A stretch of DNA of 64,000 bases from Strongylocentrotus purpuratus (lineage: Eukaryota; Echinodermata; Echinoidea; Camarodonta; Strongylocentrotidae). Below, piece by piece: positions 48,308 through 59,044 of this stretch (the stretch's first letter is position 1; each line of letters begins with the position of its first letter). A program made the position numbers and the translations under genes. The notes under the pieces were generated by a model. It saw only the letters and a program-made list of their open reading frames with translations, did no database searches and had not been told where the DNA came from. The DNA is taken from the NCBI RefSeq assembly GCF_000002235.5, contig NW_022145539.1:1377501-1441500 (forward strand), in the 5' to 3' direction.

Positions 48308-51300
48308 CTATAAAGACACTGTCTTGACTTTACTTTTAGAGACCACTCTTGTGTCCAATGTGGGTTTCTCAACGAACTTAACAGGCCCTCCATCCCCCGA
48401 TCTGGACGACTGGTCGGTAGATCCAGAGCTGGTGCTGGGAATTCTGCTACGTAGCGCAGCGAGAGTGTTGTTGTTGCTCAGGGTGGTACGACGAGCAGTG
48501 CATTCGGCGTCTCTCACGTTGACAGCGCAGCACGACCAGTGCCACTTCCCTGGATGGCCTTGGTGACTGTGACCACAACCCTTGAAGCCACCTGCAGATT
48601 GGCGAGTGAGAAAGAGGGAGGGAGTGAGAGAGAGAGAGAGTGAGTGAGTGAGTGAGAGAAAGTGTGTGAGAGAGAGAGAGACAGAATGGGGAGGGAGGAA
48701 AGAGAGAGGAGGACAAGAGTGAAGAGGGAAAGACACAAGAGAAGGACAAAGAGGAGGTAAAGAGAGGGGAAAGAGAGAGATATAGAGAGACAGAATGGGG
48801 CAGGGAGGAAAGAGAGGAGGACAAGGTAAAAGAGTGAAGAGAGAGAGACACAGATAAGGAAAAAAAGGAAGGAAAGAGAGGGGAGAGAGTTTGAGAGAGT
48901 GAGAGTGGAGGCAGAGAGAGAAAAGGAGAAGAACGAAGAGAGATAGAGAGAGGAAACAAGAATTTGAAAGGCACAGAGGGTGAGGGAGGGGAAAGGCAGA
49001 GAGAACAAAATGTACAAAAGAAGAAAAAGGTTTGGTATTAGAAAGGAACAGATCAGACGAAAGGGGTATTTAAAATGGATACAATGGAAAAAGTGGAAAA
49101 CAACACCACACAGGTGATGGAAGTACATGTACAGGTTTCAGACATTGCAACAATCACAGACTTCAAGACTTCTCCAAATTTATCCTTTTGAAATATTAAA
49201 TCTCTGTCTTTGAAAATGTAAACACAAGATCTATAACAAATAATAAATAAAAACAACCACGTGACGTATACTTTGTCTTTGTAAACAAAATTGGGTTGTA
49301 TTATATTGCAGCTTCAGGGAGGCATTTCACAAAACTTTTCATCAGTGACAAATGACAGTTTTTGTTATAAGCTAATGAAATCCTTGCTTCTGATTGGTTA
49401 CCAGCAGATTTGTCACTGATTTTTGTCATTTGTCATTGAAAAAAAAGGTTTTGTGAAAAGGGCCCCAGTTCTTACCAGGCATGATGGCCCCACACGCACA
49501 GGTAGCTTGCTTGTTGCCCTCACTGGAACAGAATGTACAGCAATGCCATACACCAGTGTGCTCCTGCCATCCCACCTTCACCGACACACTAAAGGGACTC
49601 CCCTGAAATTGAAAAAAAAAATTGGGGTCAGTACCATGCATATATCTGGCAGACAGGTTTAGTTCTTTCCAGATACACTATGGTTTAGTTAAACAACACT
49701 GATCAACTGTGAATTGCAAAATAGATCAAAATCTTAAAATTGTTAATCTGATTTCCTGTTATATTCACATTCTAATAATAAACACAAATGAAGACAGATC
49801 AAATTGAGTAGTAAAACAGAGGCTGTCACAATGAAATCTTGAAAATATGGTTGGTGTGGTAGGAATAAAACATGAAGACCTTTTCATCAATTATACATAC
49901 ATTGCTAATTAATATTTTATTTGGTCATTATACAGTGTAGATGAAGTCTTGAAATCTGATGCAATGAAATATAATAACAATTTTACAATATTTTGGAGAG
50001 CAAATAAAAAATAAAATCTAACAAACACTCTGTATCAAACAAATGAATTCAAAATTCCTTAAAATCAAATCTCAAGAAGGTGAGAAAAAATAACACAAAC
50101 TGCAAGCTACTTTCCCTTTCAATTCATTGCACAATCAAATTTCAAAAGTCCCTAAAATCAAAATTGTAGGAAGGCGAGAAAAAATAACACAAACTGCAAG
50201 CTTCTTTCCCTTTCCATCCACTGCACAATCAAGCGTAATCAAAATGAATGTACTAATTGATACCCCAGTAACACCATTGAGACCGACATCGGACCGAAAA
50301 AAGACAGAGCAAAAAGTACATAACACGGAGTGGCAAATAGTCATTCGGTTTTGAACTGGTTTGGAACTTTGGAAGTCGGTTTGTCGTTGTGACTGAGGTA
50401 ATTAAGAAGAAACAAACTAAGGATATCGCAAAATTAAAAGTAAACGTAAAAAACGTAAAAGTAAACATAAAAAACGTAAAAGCAAATGTAAAAAGTAAAA
50501 TATAAAAACATGCCCTGATGTGATGGCCATTGACAAGGATTTGAAGAGAATGAGCTCCTAGCTGCTTGGGTGTGTAACTCACTCCGTAACTCCCATCGGC
50601 GTTCTCGGCCACCTTGCATGGGTATGCTCTGATGGTGGTAAGAAATAATAAAAACATGCAAAGAAACCAAACAAAAACCGCAAACAACCACGTGCAAAGA
50701 AGTTGAAAGAACAAAGTAAGAGATCTTGTGTCGCATTTCAAACAAGCAAAATGAAAGAGAGAAAACACTGAAAGGTGTAACAAAATAAAATGCAATCATC
50801 ATAAATTAAGTGAGCTTCACATCAACAAACATTTGCAATGAGTACCCGGGGATGTTTTATAAAGCTGTGCGTAAAGTTACGCATGACTTTACAAATGACT
50901 TGAATATGAAGAGCTTAAGTTGAAATATGCAGATGTAGATTAACCTTATCATTATTAACAAAACATTTTAATGCAAAGTGTATTCTTGGCTACAATTTAA
51001 TTGAGATTATGGGAAATATAGTCACACTCTGTTAAGATGTCAAGAAAAACTTTGGGCATCCCATTTTGCTCTTCATACTCAAATCATTTGTAAAGTCATT
51101 TGTAACTTTACGCCCAGCTTTATGTAACAATCCCCCTGTTCCAATTTTCCTAGTATAAAATCACAATTTGAACTCAAATATTGAATTAACAATGAAGGGA
51201 AAAAACTACTTGAAGTAGATCGTAGATTTGATCAAAAGCTGTCACAAAAACGTGTGAAACCACATATGTTGCCATAGCGACACTATTTTACCTTGTCCTG

Positions 51301-53104
51301 CCCTCTATGGCAAGAAGTTCAGCCATGATTTCATCTGCTCCATGACGATAGGCCTGCTCCATAGCATCTTGGAGAGAAATGGTGACGGTGGTTAGTTGGC
51401 CTAGATTGGCCCTATGAAGACCTGTGATATAAAACAAAATGATTTAGCAAAGATTAACGGTATGTCAAGAATGGTCAATTTTGTTCTTCATTATACTCTA
51501 TGAATAGTAAATACTTTTTTTTCACTCATGAAACTGCATCGTTCAGTTTGTTCCATGCCTTATTTTTGTTAATACATCCTACTGGCTCATGAAAAGATAC
51601 TATCTAACCTTTTTTAACAAGAAATGAAAACTTATTGTAAGGTGTGCATCTAGTACTATAAATTTGTCTCTACTCTGTTTCTTTTATGTAAATGCACTCT
51701 GCAACAATTTGCAAGAATTGGGTGCAATTGCAATAATAATTGGTATTGTTCCTTTTAATGTCATAACAACTTTAGATTGAGATTTACATGTAGCCGCAAA
51801 TGAATACTCAGTACTGAATACAAAATATACATGTACATCCTTATTGATTGCTAAATTTTGTTCTGAGCTATACATCAAATTGTATCCAAGAGGCTGTTCT
51901 TACCGTCTCCCTTAGCAATGCTCTTGTTACAGTCAGCTATCTTGGTGTCCACAATGCCAGGAACCTGCATTCCATTCACCACTTTCTTAGACACAATCTT
52001 GGGTTTAAACTGGAGAGTTGAATCTCCCTTGGGTGTGCTCTGGTAGGAGATGCGATTCAGGTGGCACAACCTTTGAGAGATCAGTGGTTTGATGGACATG
52101 AGCTCCTTGTTATTGCTGTCAGCCAGCGCTTGGGATGCTAATCGGCTACTGTGCTCCATGTCGGTGAGGATCTGCTGGAGCTGTATCCGCTGCGACTGCA
52201 GAGACTTGGACCTCGTGTCGCAGACCTGCCCGATCTGAGTCACCAGAGACTGCCGATGCGACTGCAGAGCCTGGATGAAGTTGTCAAAGTAGTGGTTCAC
52301 CTCGCACTTGACCTGCTCTCCGCGCTCCTTGATCATGCATTCCAGGTGTTCCGATGCAGCCTTGCCGGCCATGATAGCCTGCATGTGAGGTTGGAGACGA
52401 GAGATCAGGTTGGCGATTACCCTCGCATGGTGCTCCGCGACATCCTCGGTGTACTCCACCAGATGCTCTCTATGCTCCACCAGACAGCACTCCCGGCAGA
52501 CCGGCTGGTCACACGTCTCGCAAAAGAACTTAAGCTCCTCTTGCGTATGCTTCGGGCAATGGACAGGGCAGTGGATTTGGGTCGTCCCTTGACGCTGAGC
52601 TTCGTGGAGGCTGATCACGCCGTGGCCGGCAGTCTTGCGTTGTCTCTTGTGGGCCTGGACACAGAAGCCACACACATTCACCATGCATTCCACACAGCGT
52701 GATATCGCCTTGGAGTTATCCGTGCAAAGGTCGCAGATGAGATTGCTCGAGTTTGGGTTCAGCGAGTCGAGGACCAGGATCCTCTGAGCCATGAAGTCGA
52801 CCGGAAAAACTCCTAGACCTCCTTTGGATAACTCCACTTCTGTACCACAAGCGGGACACATGATGGCAGATGCTTTATTGCCCAAGTGGCTCAGCATGCT
52901 ACTCAAAGAGCTGGTGTCGCTGCCATCATCCCGATAGAAGAGTACATGAGACTCAAGACCTTGGAGACAAGACATACAATATGTGTGAAGACATGGCAGG
53001 AGACGAGGATCGTTGTAGCGCCCTCTACAGATCCCACAGGTTAATCTCGAGTCCATAGCTTCTTGGATGATGGTGTTATCTTTGTAATCCACAGAGTCTG
53101 ACAT
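48308..53104 (-). CDS. TRIM45: TRIM45, RING/B-box/coiled-coil/filamin protein
   Basis: Five coding exons: 53104-51904, 51421-51292, 50628-50514, 49602-49476, 48591-48308, giving 618 residues (human TRIM45 is 580). The RING is at residues 23-86 with Cys23, Cys26, Cys38, His40, Cys43, Cys46, Cys83 and Cys86. Two B-boxes lie at about 124-161 and 178-218, a coiled coil at about 220-345, and a filamin-type Ig domain across exons 2-4 (YGVSYTPKQLGAHSLQILVN, GSPFSVSV). The C-terminal Cys/His module unique to TRIM45 follows: HCCTFCSS, ATCACGAIMPGG, GCGHSHQGHPG, HWSCC. TRIM45 is a RING ubiquitin ligase that in vertebrates represses MAPK signalling and stabilises p53. The third coding intron has a GC donor (exon ending ATCAGG, intron starting GCATGT); all others are GT-AG. 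The ATG at 53104 is the first in frame, and an acceptor-like TTTACATTCAG about 55 bases upstream suggests a noncoding first exon. Confidence 0.95.
48600..49010. repeat. AG-rich purine tract in the TRIM45 last intron
   Basis: About 400 bp of almost pure purine (GAGA, GAAG, GGAGG units) on the plus strand, meaning polypyrimidine on the transcribed-sense strand directly before the last TRIM45 exon. Long Leu/Ser/Phe frames here are artefacts of this tract. A subunit containing GACAGAATGGGG and GGGAGGAAAGAGAG recurs at about 48680 and 48790. Confidence 0.9.
49316..49468. mobile_element. Foldback element of the GGGCCC family, copy 3
   Basis: Ends AGGGAGGCATTTCACAAAAC and GGTTTTGTGAAAAGGGCCCC are inverted copies. 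The interior contains CTAATGAAATCCTTGCTTCTG and CAGATTTGTCACTGATTTTT, shared with 40586-40734. It ends a few bases from the TRIM45 exon 4 donor. Confidence 0.8.
50040..50230. repeat. Tandem duplication in the TRIM45 third coding intron, period about 93 bp
   Basis: Two head-to-tail copies share GAGAAAAAATAACACAAACT and GCAAGCT(A/T)CTTTCCCTTTC followed by CACTGCACAATCAA-type sequence. A further AACGTAAAA-type short repeat lies at about 50430-50490, next to exon 3. Confidence 0.8.
50847..51138. mobile_element. Terminal-inverted-repeat element
   Basis: Left arm GGGGATGTTTTATAAAGCTG, GCGTAAAGTTAC, ACTTTACAAATGA; right arm TCATTTGTAAAGT, GTAACTTTACGC, CAGCTTTATGTAACAATCCC. The arms are about 60 bp and imperfect; the element is about 290 bp and non-coding. 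It lies in the second coding intron of TRIM45. Confidence 0.85.
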
Positions 53105-53374
53105 CTTATATGACACTGAACCTCAGAGACGATGCCTGCACTCTTGAAACCCTGAATGTAAAGCAAGCGAGAAAAAAATGTTCTAATTAATATGTATTGA
53201 AAGTATAACCATATTAAAGGCATTACGTAAAACAACAATACATTTCTGTAATGCAAGTCGTATGTTGCTTGTAAGTGTTAGCTCATTAATCATCAGGAAG
53301 ACCTGGATGGTAAGCACATCGGTATCACTCCGGTACTTGTGAGAAGAGGGCCGAGTCTATTAGCCAACTCCGAA

Positions 53375-53835
53375 GGGCTTACTTTGAATCATTGGGTTAT
53401 TGTGTCGGATCGGGTGGTTGCGTTACCCGACCTTTTTTGTAAACACGCCACTTTATTCAAAAACTGGCTGTGGTTATCAGGGGGAAAAATACACGGGGGC
53501 TCGGAGCGAATTAGCTCCCTAAATGCCCCCAAAAGCCCCCAGAAGTCTTAAAAGAGCCCCCAAATTTTGCAAAAGAGTTCAATGCAAAACAAATTAAAGA
53601 GTGTTATTTCCATGAACGCAAGTAGCCCCCAAAATTTTTAAAGTAATTTTTTTCCTGGTGGTTATGTTTGTGAAATAAATCCCTCTCATCTACGAATGGT
53701 CTGATCCAATTTAACTGACAGTCTGACACTTTGTTTAAAAAAATCTACGGCAAATCTACAGAAGGTTGTGTCACGTGACCATCCGACACAATGACACAAT
53801 GACCTGATGATTCAAAGTAAGCCCCTCTGAAGCCA
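53375..53835. mobile_element. Inverted-repeat-bounded segment upstream of TRIM45
   Basis: GGGCTTACTTTGAATCAT at about 53376-53393 and its inverse ATGATTCAAAGTAAGCCCC at about 53808-53826 bound a 460-bp segment. A second inner pair is ATTGTGTCGGAT and ATCCGACACAAT. The interior has CCCCCAAAAG/CCCCCAGAAG repeats near 53525-53560. It resembles a non-autonomous transposon; no target duplication was identified. Confidence 0.6.
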
Positions 53836-55343
53836 GTTTGCAGGGTTTGTCGGGTGCGGTAAGTGGTGATTACAAACACATTTATCTTAAGGTTGTGTTT
53901 ACATTGCTCTTCACGAAGGGGGTATGGATGCCAATTATGGCTAGGTGATATCAATGTCATATTTTATATTATATTATTGCTAGAGAGGAGAACTCAATTT
54001 AAGAGACATGTCCCATGGCATGAGGACTTCACAGCACACACAGCAGAGCTGCAGTCTGCAACATGCACGCCTAGCTATCGTCGCGCCTGACCGTAGCGTT
54101 TCGCGCCAGGTACTACCGGTCAAGCCGTTGGGGCTATTCCAGGAGGCCCGAGGGCGAGGGGCACAGCTCAGAGGGTCTGACAACACTCAAGTCGCAGACG
54201 AAAGTCACTTTAGTAGCTTGCTCTTTTCTTCTCCCTCTTCCTCTTTTTTACTCCTTCTCCTTCCTCACTCAGCACGAAGCAAATATATTGTTTATCCATG
54301 TACAATGAGTTTACGAGCACCCATTGGGTGATCAATCTAGCAAAAAAAATCCCAAGTAACGCCCCCGGGCGCTGATCCAATCAGAAAATTGATGCGTAAA
54401 TCAGGTTGACCTTAGTTTGACTTGGGCGGCTACTTTGCTCTTCCGTTCGGGCGTCCGATCGACTCCTCGGTTTTCCGAACGATTCCTCGGTTAGGTTTTT
54501 CGGGTTTCGGATAATACCGACAAGTTTAATGACCGTGGGAAAGCGAGCCAAGTTATGCGCATTGCGGCATGATTTGAGTTCATGGAAAGTTCAACTGCGC
54601 GTGCCTCGCCAGCTCAAGGAATGCAGTCTAGTCATTGGTGTTATAATTAGCATTGGCGAAATGAAAATCATAATCTAATGGAGGAGATTAATTATGTGCA
54701 ATATTAATTGTCATGATGATTGGCACAGCAGGTTCTTCCATTCATTCATATTTTGATGTTGCATGTACTTTTATCCTTCCTCTCACTCTCTCATCCCTTT
54801 TCTCTATCTGAACTTGCTACTTTTCAGATTTTCCTTTTCTTCTTCAGTTCTGGTCTTTCCTCTCTATTTCTATTTCACTCCCACCCCCTGTCTCTCTGTC
54901 TGTATCTCTCTCTCTCTCTCTCTCTCTCTTTGCTCTCTCTGCCTCTTCCTCTTTCTCCCTTCGTCTCTCCTTCATCCCCTCTGTTTCTCTCTCACACTTT
55001 CTGTCCCTCCCTCCTCCTCTCCACCTCTTTTCTCTTATGATGATGTTTTACAGTACAACATTCTATAATTATATGTTATTTTTATCATATTTTGTGGGTT
55101 GCACAGGAGCAGGGTCCACGTCCCGCAACCTGGGTGTCATGATTTCTTGAAGCCATGATAGCTGATGCTCCTACATGTATGTAAATACATACATGTATTA
55201 ATACATTTAAATATCAATTTACCAATTAAAATGGAAAACAAGTTCATAAACATTAGACACGATTGTCGTAATGAGCTGTGCTGCTCATAATTAGGAAATG
55301 TATTAGTTGTACAAAGCAAAAGAGATGACTCAATGAGTGCGGA
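53836..55343. other. TRIM45 upstream flank, no gene seen
   Basis: Probably contains the TRIM45 promoter and noncoding first exon, which I cannot place. A GC-rich patch lies at 54050-54190. A CT-rich low-complexity stretch with a pure (CT)n core at about 54904-54930 spans 54777-55035. Confidence 0.45.
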
Positions 55344-56182
55344 CAGGCGCGGATCCAGGGCGAACGGACTTTGCCGCCCCCCCCCCCCCCTCCCGCAAAA
55401 AGAGAGAGAGAGAGAGAGAGAAAGAAGGGAAAGAGGAGAGAAAGGGAAAGAAAGAAGAGGAAGAAGAAAAGAAAAAGGGGAAAGGAGATCGGGCGGCGAA
55501 AGGGCCTTGCCTCCCAGCTGTTACCTCCCCCCCCCCCCCCCCATCACAAAATAAGAGAGAAGGAAGGAAAGGGAAAGGAAAAAGAGGAGATAAAGGGAAA
55601 GAAAAAAAGAGAAAGAAGATAGTTAAGGTGTAGATTGGGGGGGGGGCACTGTCGCACTGATGGGGGGGGGGGTTGGGGCTTGGGGAAGGGGGTGACAGAT
55701 GCCCCCAAAATATAATTCAAACGTGGTTTATTTCTAATTCGATACCGGTGATTTACAAATATTACTAAAATGACATGATTTTCCTAGATTTTTTTATGAG
55801 TGTTGGGAAATGGCAAATTCCTAAATAAGGAAAAAAGAATAGTGACCTGCCTTTGTCACAAAATAATGAGGAGTCAAAATGTGCTCATCTGACCGTAATT
55901 AAAAGCCTATATTCCCTGAGCTTCTGTGTGCTCCTCCCCTTGACCCCCGCCGGGGCTTCGACCCTAGACCCCACGCCAATTTACGTTACGTTGATCGTTT
56001 CTACCTCCCCCCCCCCCCCCCTCAAAAAAAAAAAAAAAAAAAAAACACACCAACAACAACATCAACAATAACACGTTTTTGCTCATTTCGCCACTGCTGG
56101 GTCACCATTACGTACCAATATTTGGCTTGCATAATTTCAAATCCCCCCCCCCCCCCCCTAAGAAATTCTGGATCCGCGCCTG
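55344..56182. mobile_element. hAT-like non-autonomous element with 8-bp target duplication
   Basis: A perfect 15-bp terminal inverted repeat, CAGGCGCGGATCCAG at 55344-55358 and CTGGATCCGCGCCTG at 56168-56182, bounds an 839-bp unit. It is flanked by AGTGCGGA (55336-55343) and AGTGTGGA (56183-56190), an 8-bp target duplication with one mismatch. CAG-type ends and an 8-bp duplication are typical of hAT transposons. The interior is mostly poly(C), poly(G) and AG-rich tracts and encodes no transposase. Confidence 0.85.
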
Positions 56183-56198
56183 AGTGTGGAGGTATATG

Positions 56199-56330
56199 TA
56201 TGTATTGATTGATTGAGTTTTATTCGACAAGCTTCGAACATACAACATTATACAATAATAACAAATCAACAAGTCAGCTTGAACAGGATAACCCACAAGA
56301 GCTTATTTCCAGTGGGGTCCCTTACAGACA
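56199..56330 (-). mobile_element. LINE 3' end
   Basis: On the minus strand AAGGGACCCCACTGGAAATA, GCTCTTGTGGGTTATCCTG and a terminal (TCAATCAAT) tail follow each other. This is the standard 3' end arrangement of CR1/RTE-like retrotransposons in marine invertebrates. Only the 3' part remains. It directly abuts the right target duplication of the hAT-like element. Confidence 0.6.
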
Positions 56331-56710
56331 TGTATAAAATTAATAAGTAAAAATAGTCATATTTACAGACAGATAAGAAAAATAAAAGAATTACCTTTTA
56401 AAGATAATAATAATAACAACATTAAACTGATGATAGAAATGATAATAAGTACAAGAAGAAAAGGAAGAGGAGAAGAAGAAAAAGAGGAGGAGGAAGAAGA
56501 AGAAAATAATGATGAATTAGTAGAATTTCTATAACGTACGAAAACATAAATATATACAAAATGAAAAAGTATGAACCGGCAGAAGAATACAAATTTCAAT
56601 CACATGTCATTCACTTCTCCGACTGTCAAGTATTAGGTATTCCTTTAATTTCCTCTTAAAATGAGCATAGTTTTTTTTTTGAGCTTTGAAAATTGACATC
56701 CAACACAAGG

Positions 56711-56732
56711 CCCCCCCCCCCCCCCCCCCCCC
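56711..56732. repeat. Poly(C) tract
   Basis: About 22 consecutive C residues, the longest such run in the window, followed by a short CT repeat. Confidence 0.95.
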
Positions 56733-57117
56733 GCTCTCTCTCTTTCTCTCTAATTATTTATCTCAATGTCATACCCCCTTTCCATCACATCTCACTCTGA
56801 TCTAATATGAAATTGGACTGAACAGGAAAAGAATGACCGCATCAAAGATGTATGCACTTACATAAGTTATACATTTAATGATACCCTCCGACATCTCTGA
56901 ATAACATATTTGAATACATAGAGTAGAATAGAATAGAAATGGTTCTTATTAGAAAGATCATCGCAGCCAATGGCTGAATTGCGATCCATTTCACAAACAT
57001 ACAATTGCAATTTAAATTGAAATAACACAAAATATGACATAAATCAAAAATCAAACATAGACCCCCGATAGGCATTTAAAAAGTCATTGATCAAATTCAA
57101 ATTTTTGTTAAATAAAA

Positions 57118-57192
57118 GACAGAGAAAGAGAGAGGTGTAGAGGAGGGAGAGTTGGAGTGATGATAAAGAGAGAGAAAGAGAGGAAGAGAGGA

Positions 57193-57224
<32 letters not shown>

Positions 57225-57262
57225 GGGGGGACGAAAGAGTGAGACGGAAAGAGAGAGAGATA
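57118..57262. repeat. (AG)n-rich tract
   Basis: AGAGA/GAAAG simple sequence with a pure (AG)n core near 57200-57221. Confidence 0.95.
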
Positions 57263-57640
57263 TATATATACATTATGAATATAATAAGCGATGACTGAAA
57301 GCATAACATTGATAATAATATGATACTACACATACAAAAAAGAAATATTAAAAAAATAATTACCAAAAAAAAAAGCTGCCCCCAACCCCACTAATTTTTT
57401 TTTACCCCCCCCCCCCCCAACAAAAAAAAAATGCAACATTGTTACTGAAAATAATTTGGGAAACTCAATTATATAATACTGTCAAACGATCAAAATCCTC
57501 TCAAGATTTAACCATTTTTATCAAATTTGTCAGTTTTGTTAGCAAGTATACTAACCTGCCTCTCATTTATGAAACTATTACTGATATGTTATTTTATTGT
57601 CATATTACAACTTTCCATTTCGGACTTGTATTTGCATTTA

Positions 57641-57715
57641 ATTATTTGACAGAGTGCTTTAATTATTTGACAGAGTGCTTTAATTATTTGACAAAGTGCT
57701 TATTATTTGACAAAG
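57641..57715. repeat. 21-bp tandem repeat
   Basis: AATTATTTGACAGAGTGCTT is repeated three to four times head to tail, the last copies with small changes (GACAAAG). A second unrelated tandem array, TTTCCCCCAGGCCAGGCAG repeated three times, follows at 57823-57872. Both lie in an open frame (57439-57960) that has no domain. Confidence 0.9.
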
Positions 57716-58389
57716 AAATTAATGTAGGAATGGAGACCACCAAATCTCGGTTGAGCACCCTTCGGAGCTTAGTTAGTTCCTGGTGTGTTTTTACAAAACG
57801 CCGAAATCATATTGCCGTTTCCCCCAGGCCAGGCAATTTCCCCCAGGCCAGGCAGTTTCCCCCAGGCCAGGCCGCGCAAACGCGTAACCATGGAAATACT
57901 ACGAACGCTGACCACAACCAGTTCAAAGTACAACATATACGCAGTCACAATCAGACGTAAACACGGCGAACGATTTCATACGACACTCAGCTGTATGGTT
58001 CGGAATTATTACCGAACAAAGGAAGCAAACTTCGGCTCTGACGCCCTAGCTGTCAATCATACAAAAATGGATACCAAAAACACTGAAATTTCAGGCTTTA
58101 AACAGGTGACGCACTTTACACATAGGTGACGCACACATGGCGTTCCATACACATGCAAACGAAACGTGAACGGACATTTCAGGAAAAGAATCAAGTTTGT
58201 ACCTTCAATATGACTTTTTTGATAATTTTTCTTAGTTAAGTAAGACTTATACTTAAGTGAAATACTTAAGTGAAATACTTAAGTGAAAAAATCATTAAAA
58301 ATAGAGGGTTTGACTGAAATATCACAATTTTGGTATTGAAAAAAACGGAAAATAGTATGCTCTCTCGTCGCACTCAAATTTGTAACGTT

Positions 58390-58530
58390 AAGCGAATGGC
58401 GGGTCTTTTACATCCAATCAGAAGGAACAAGAACGTTGATTCGTGGGCGGGGCGCGGGCGGGTAATTCAAATGAGGCGGAGACCGATTAAACGTAACTGC
58501 GCAAGCGCTAAATGTAAGAAATATTGCTTC
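58390..58530 (+). promoter_or_regulatory. Putative GTF2H4 upstream promoter elements
   Basis: A CpG-rich patch contains a CCAAT box (58412 area), GC boxes (GGGCGGGGCGCGGGCGGG near 58445-58462) and an NRF1-like CTGCGCAAGCGC near 58498-58509. This is the usual equipment of a TATA-less housekeeping promoter. It lies about 510-650 bp before the GTF2H4 start codon. Assignment to that gene is inference. Confidence 0.5.
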
Positions 58531-59032
58531 GTGCTCAGCTCAGCTCAATCTTCAACTCTTCATCTATCTTTCGCTTTCTTCTTCCTCCTTTTCTTCTCTG
58601 CTTCTCTATTTTCTCTCTCCCCTTCTTGTTTTTTTCCTATTCATTTCCTCGAGCTCCTTCTCAATCTTTTTCTTATATCAGTGACGTAACGCAGGTAGCT
58701 CTGCAATGCGTATATGCGCAAAGTTCTTCGTGATGAGTCCATCTTCTTGCCACGTACAGCCTAACTAATATTAATAACACAAAATAAAATACGTGGGACA
58801 AGAGTAATAACAACTGAGAAAAGCCAAAGCAATTCGATCTAGATCTAGATCTAGGTCTTCTTTCTCACCTGCACGGCTTCTATTTTTGCCTTTGGTTAAA
58901 GTCTTATCAAATTTATAACAATATTTTCTACTCACCTAAACTGAAATATATACGCTTGATCATTTCTTTGAAATTAACCCTAACAAAAACAAACTTAGTT
59001 CAGCCCTTGGCCTTAGATCCGATATCGATATC

Positions 59033-59044
59033 CAAGATGGCGAC
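59033..59044 (+). promoter_or_regulatory. YY1-like motif overlapping the GTF2H4 start codon
   Basis: CCAAGATGGCGA matches the YY1 core AAGATGGCG with the start codon inside it. In metazoan housekeeping genes this motif often lies just downstream of transcription start, so the real transcription start may be close to the ATG. Confidence 0.5.

Noticed and set aside
52151..52702. 183-codon plus-strand frame
   Set aside because: Antisense shadow of the TRIM45 RING/B-box/coiled-coil exon.
57439..57960. 173-codon open frame on the plus strand
   Set aside because: It is kept open by two in-frame tandem repeats (21 bp and about 18 bp units); no domain and no homologue recognised.
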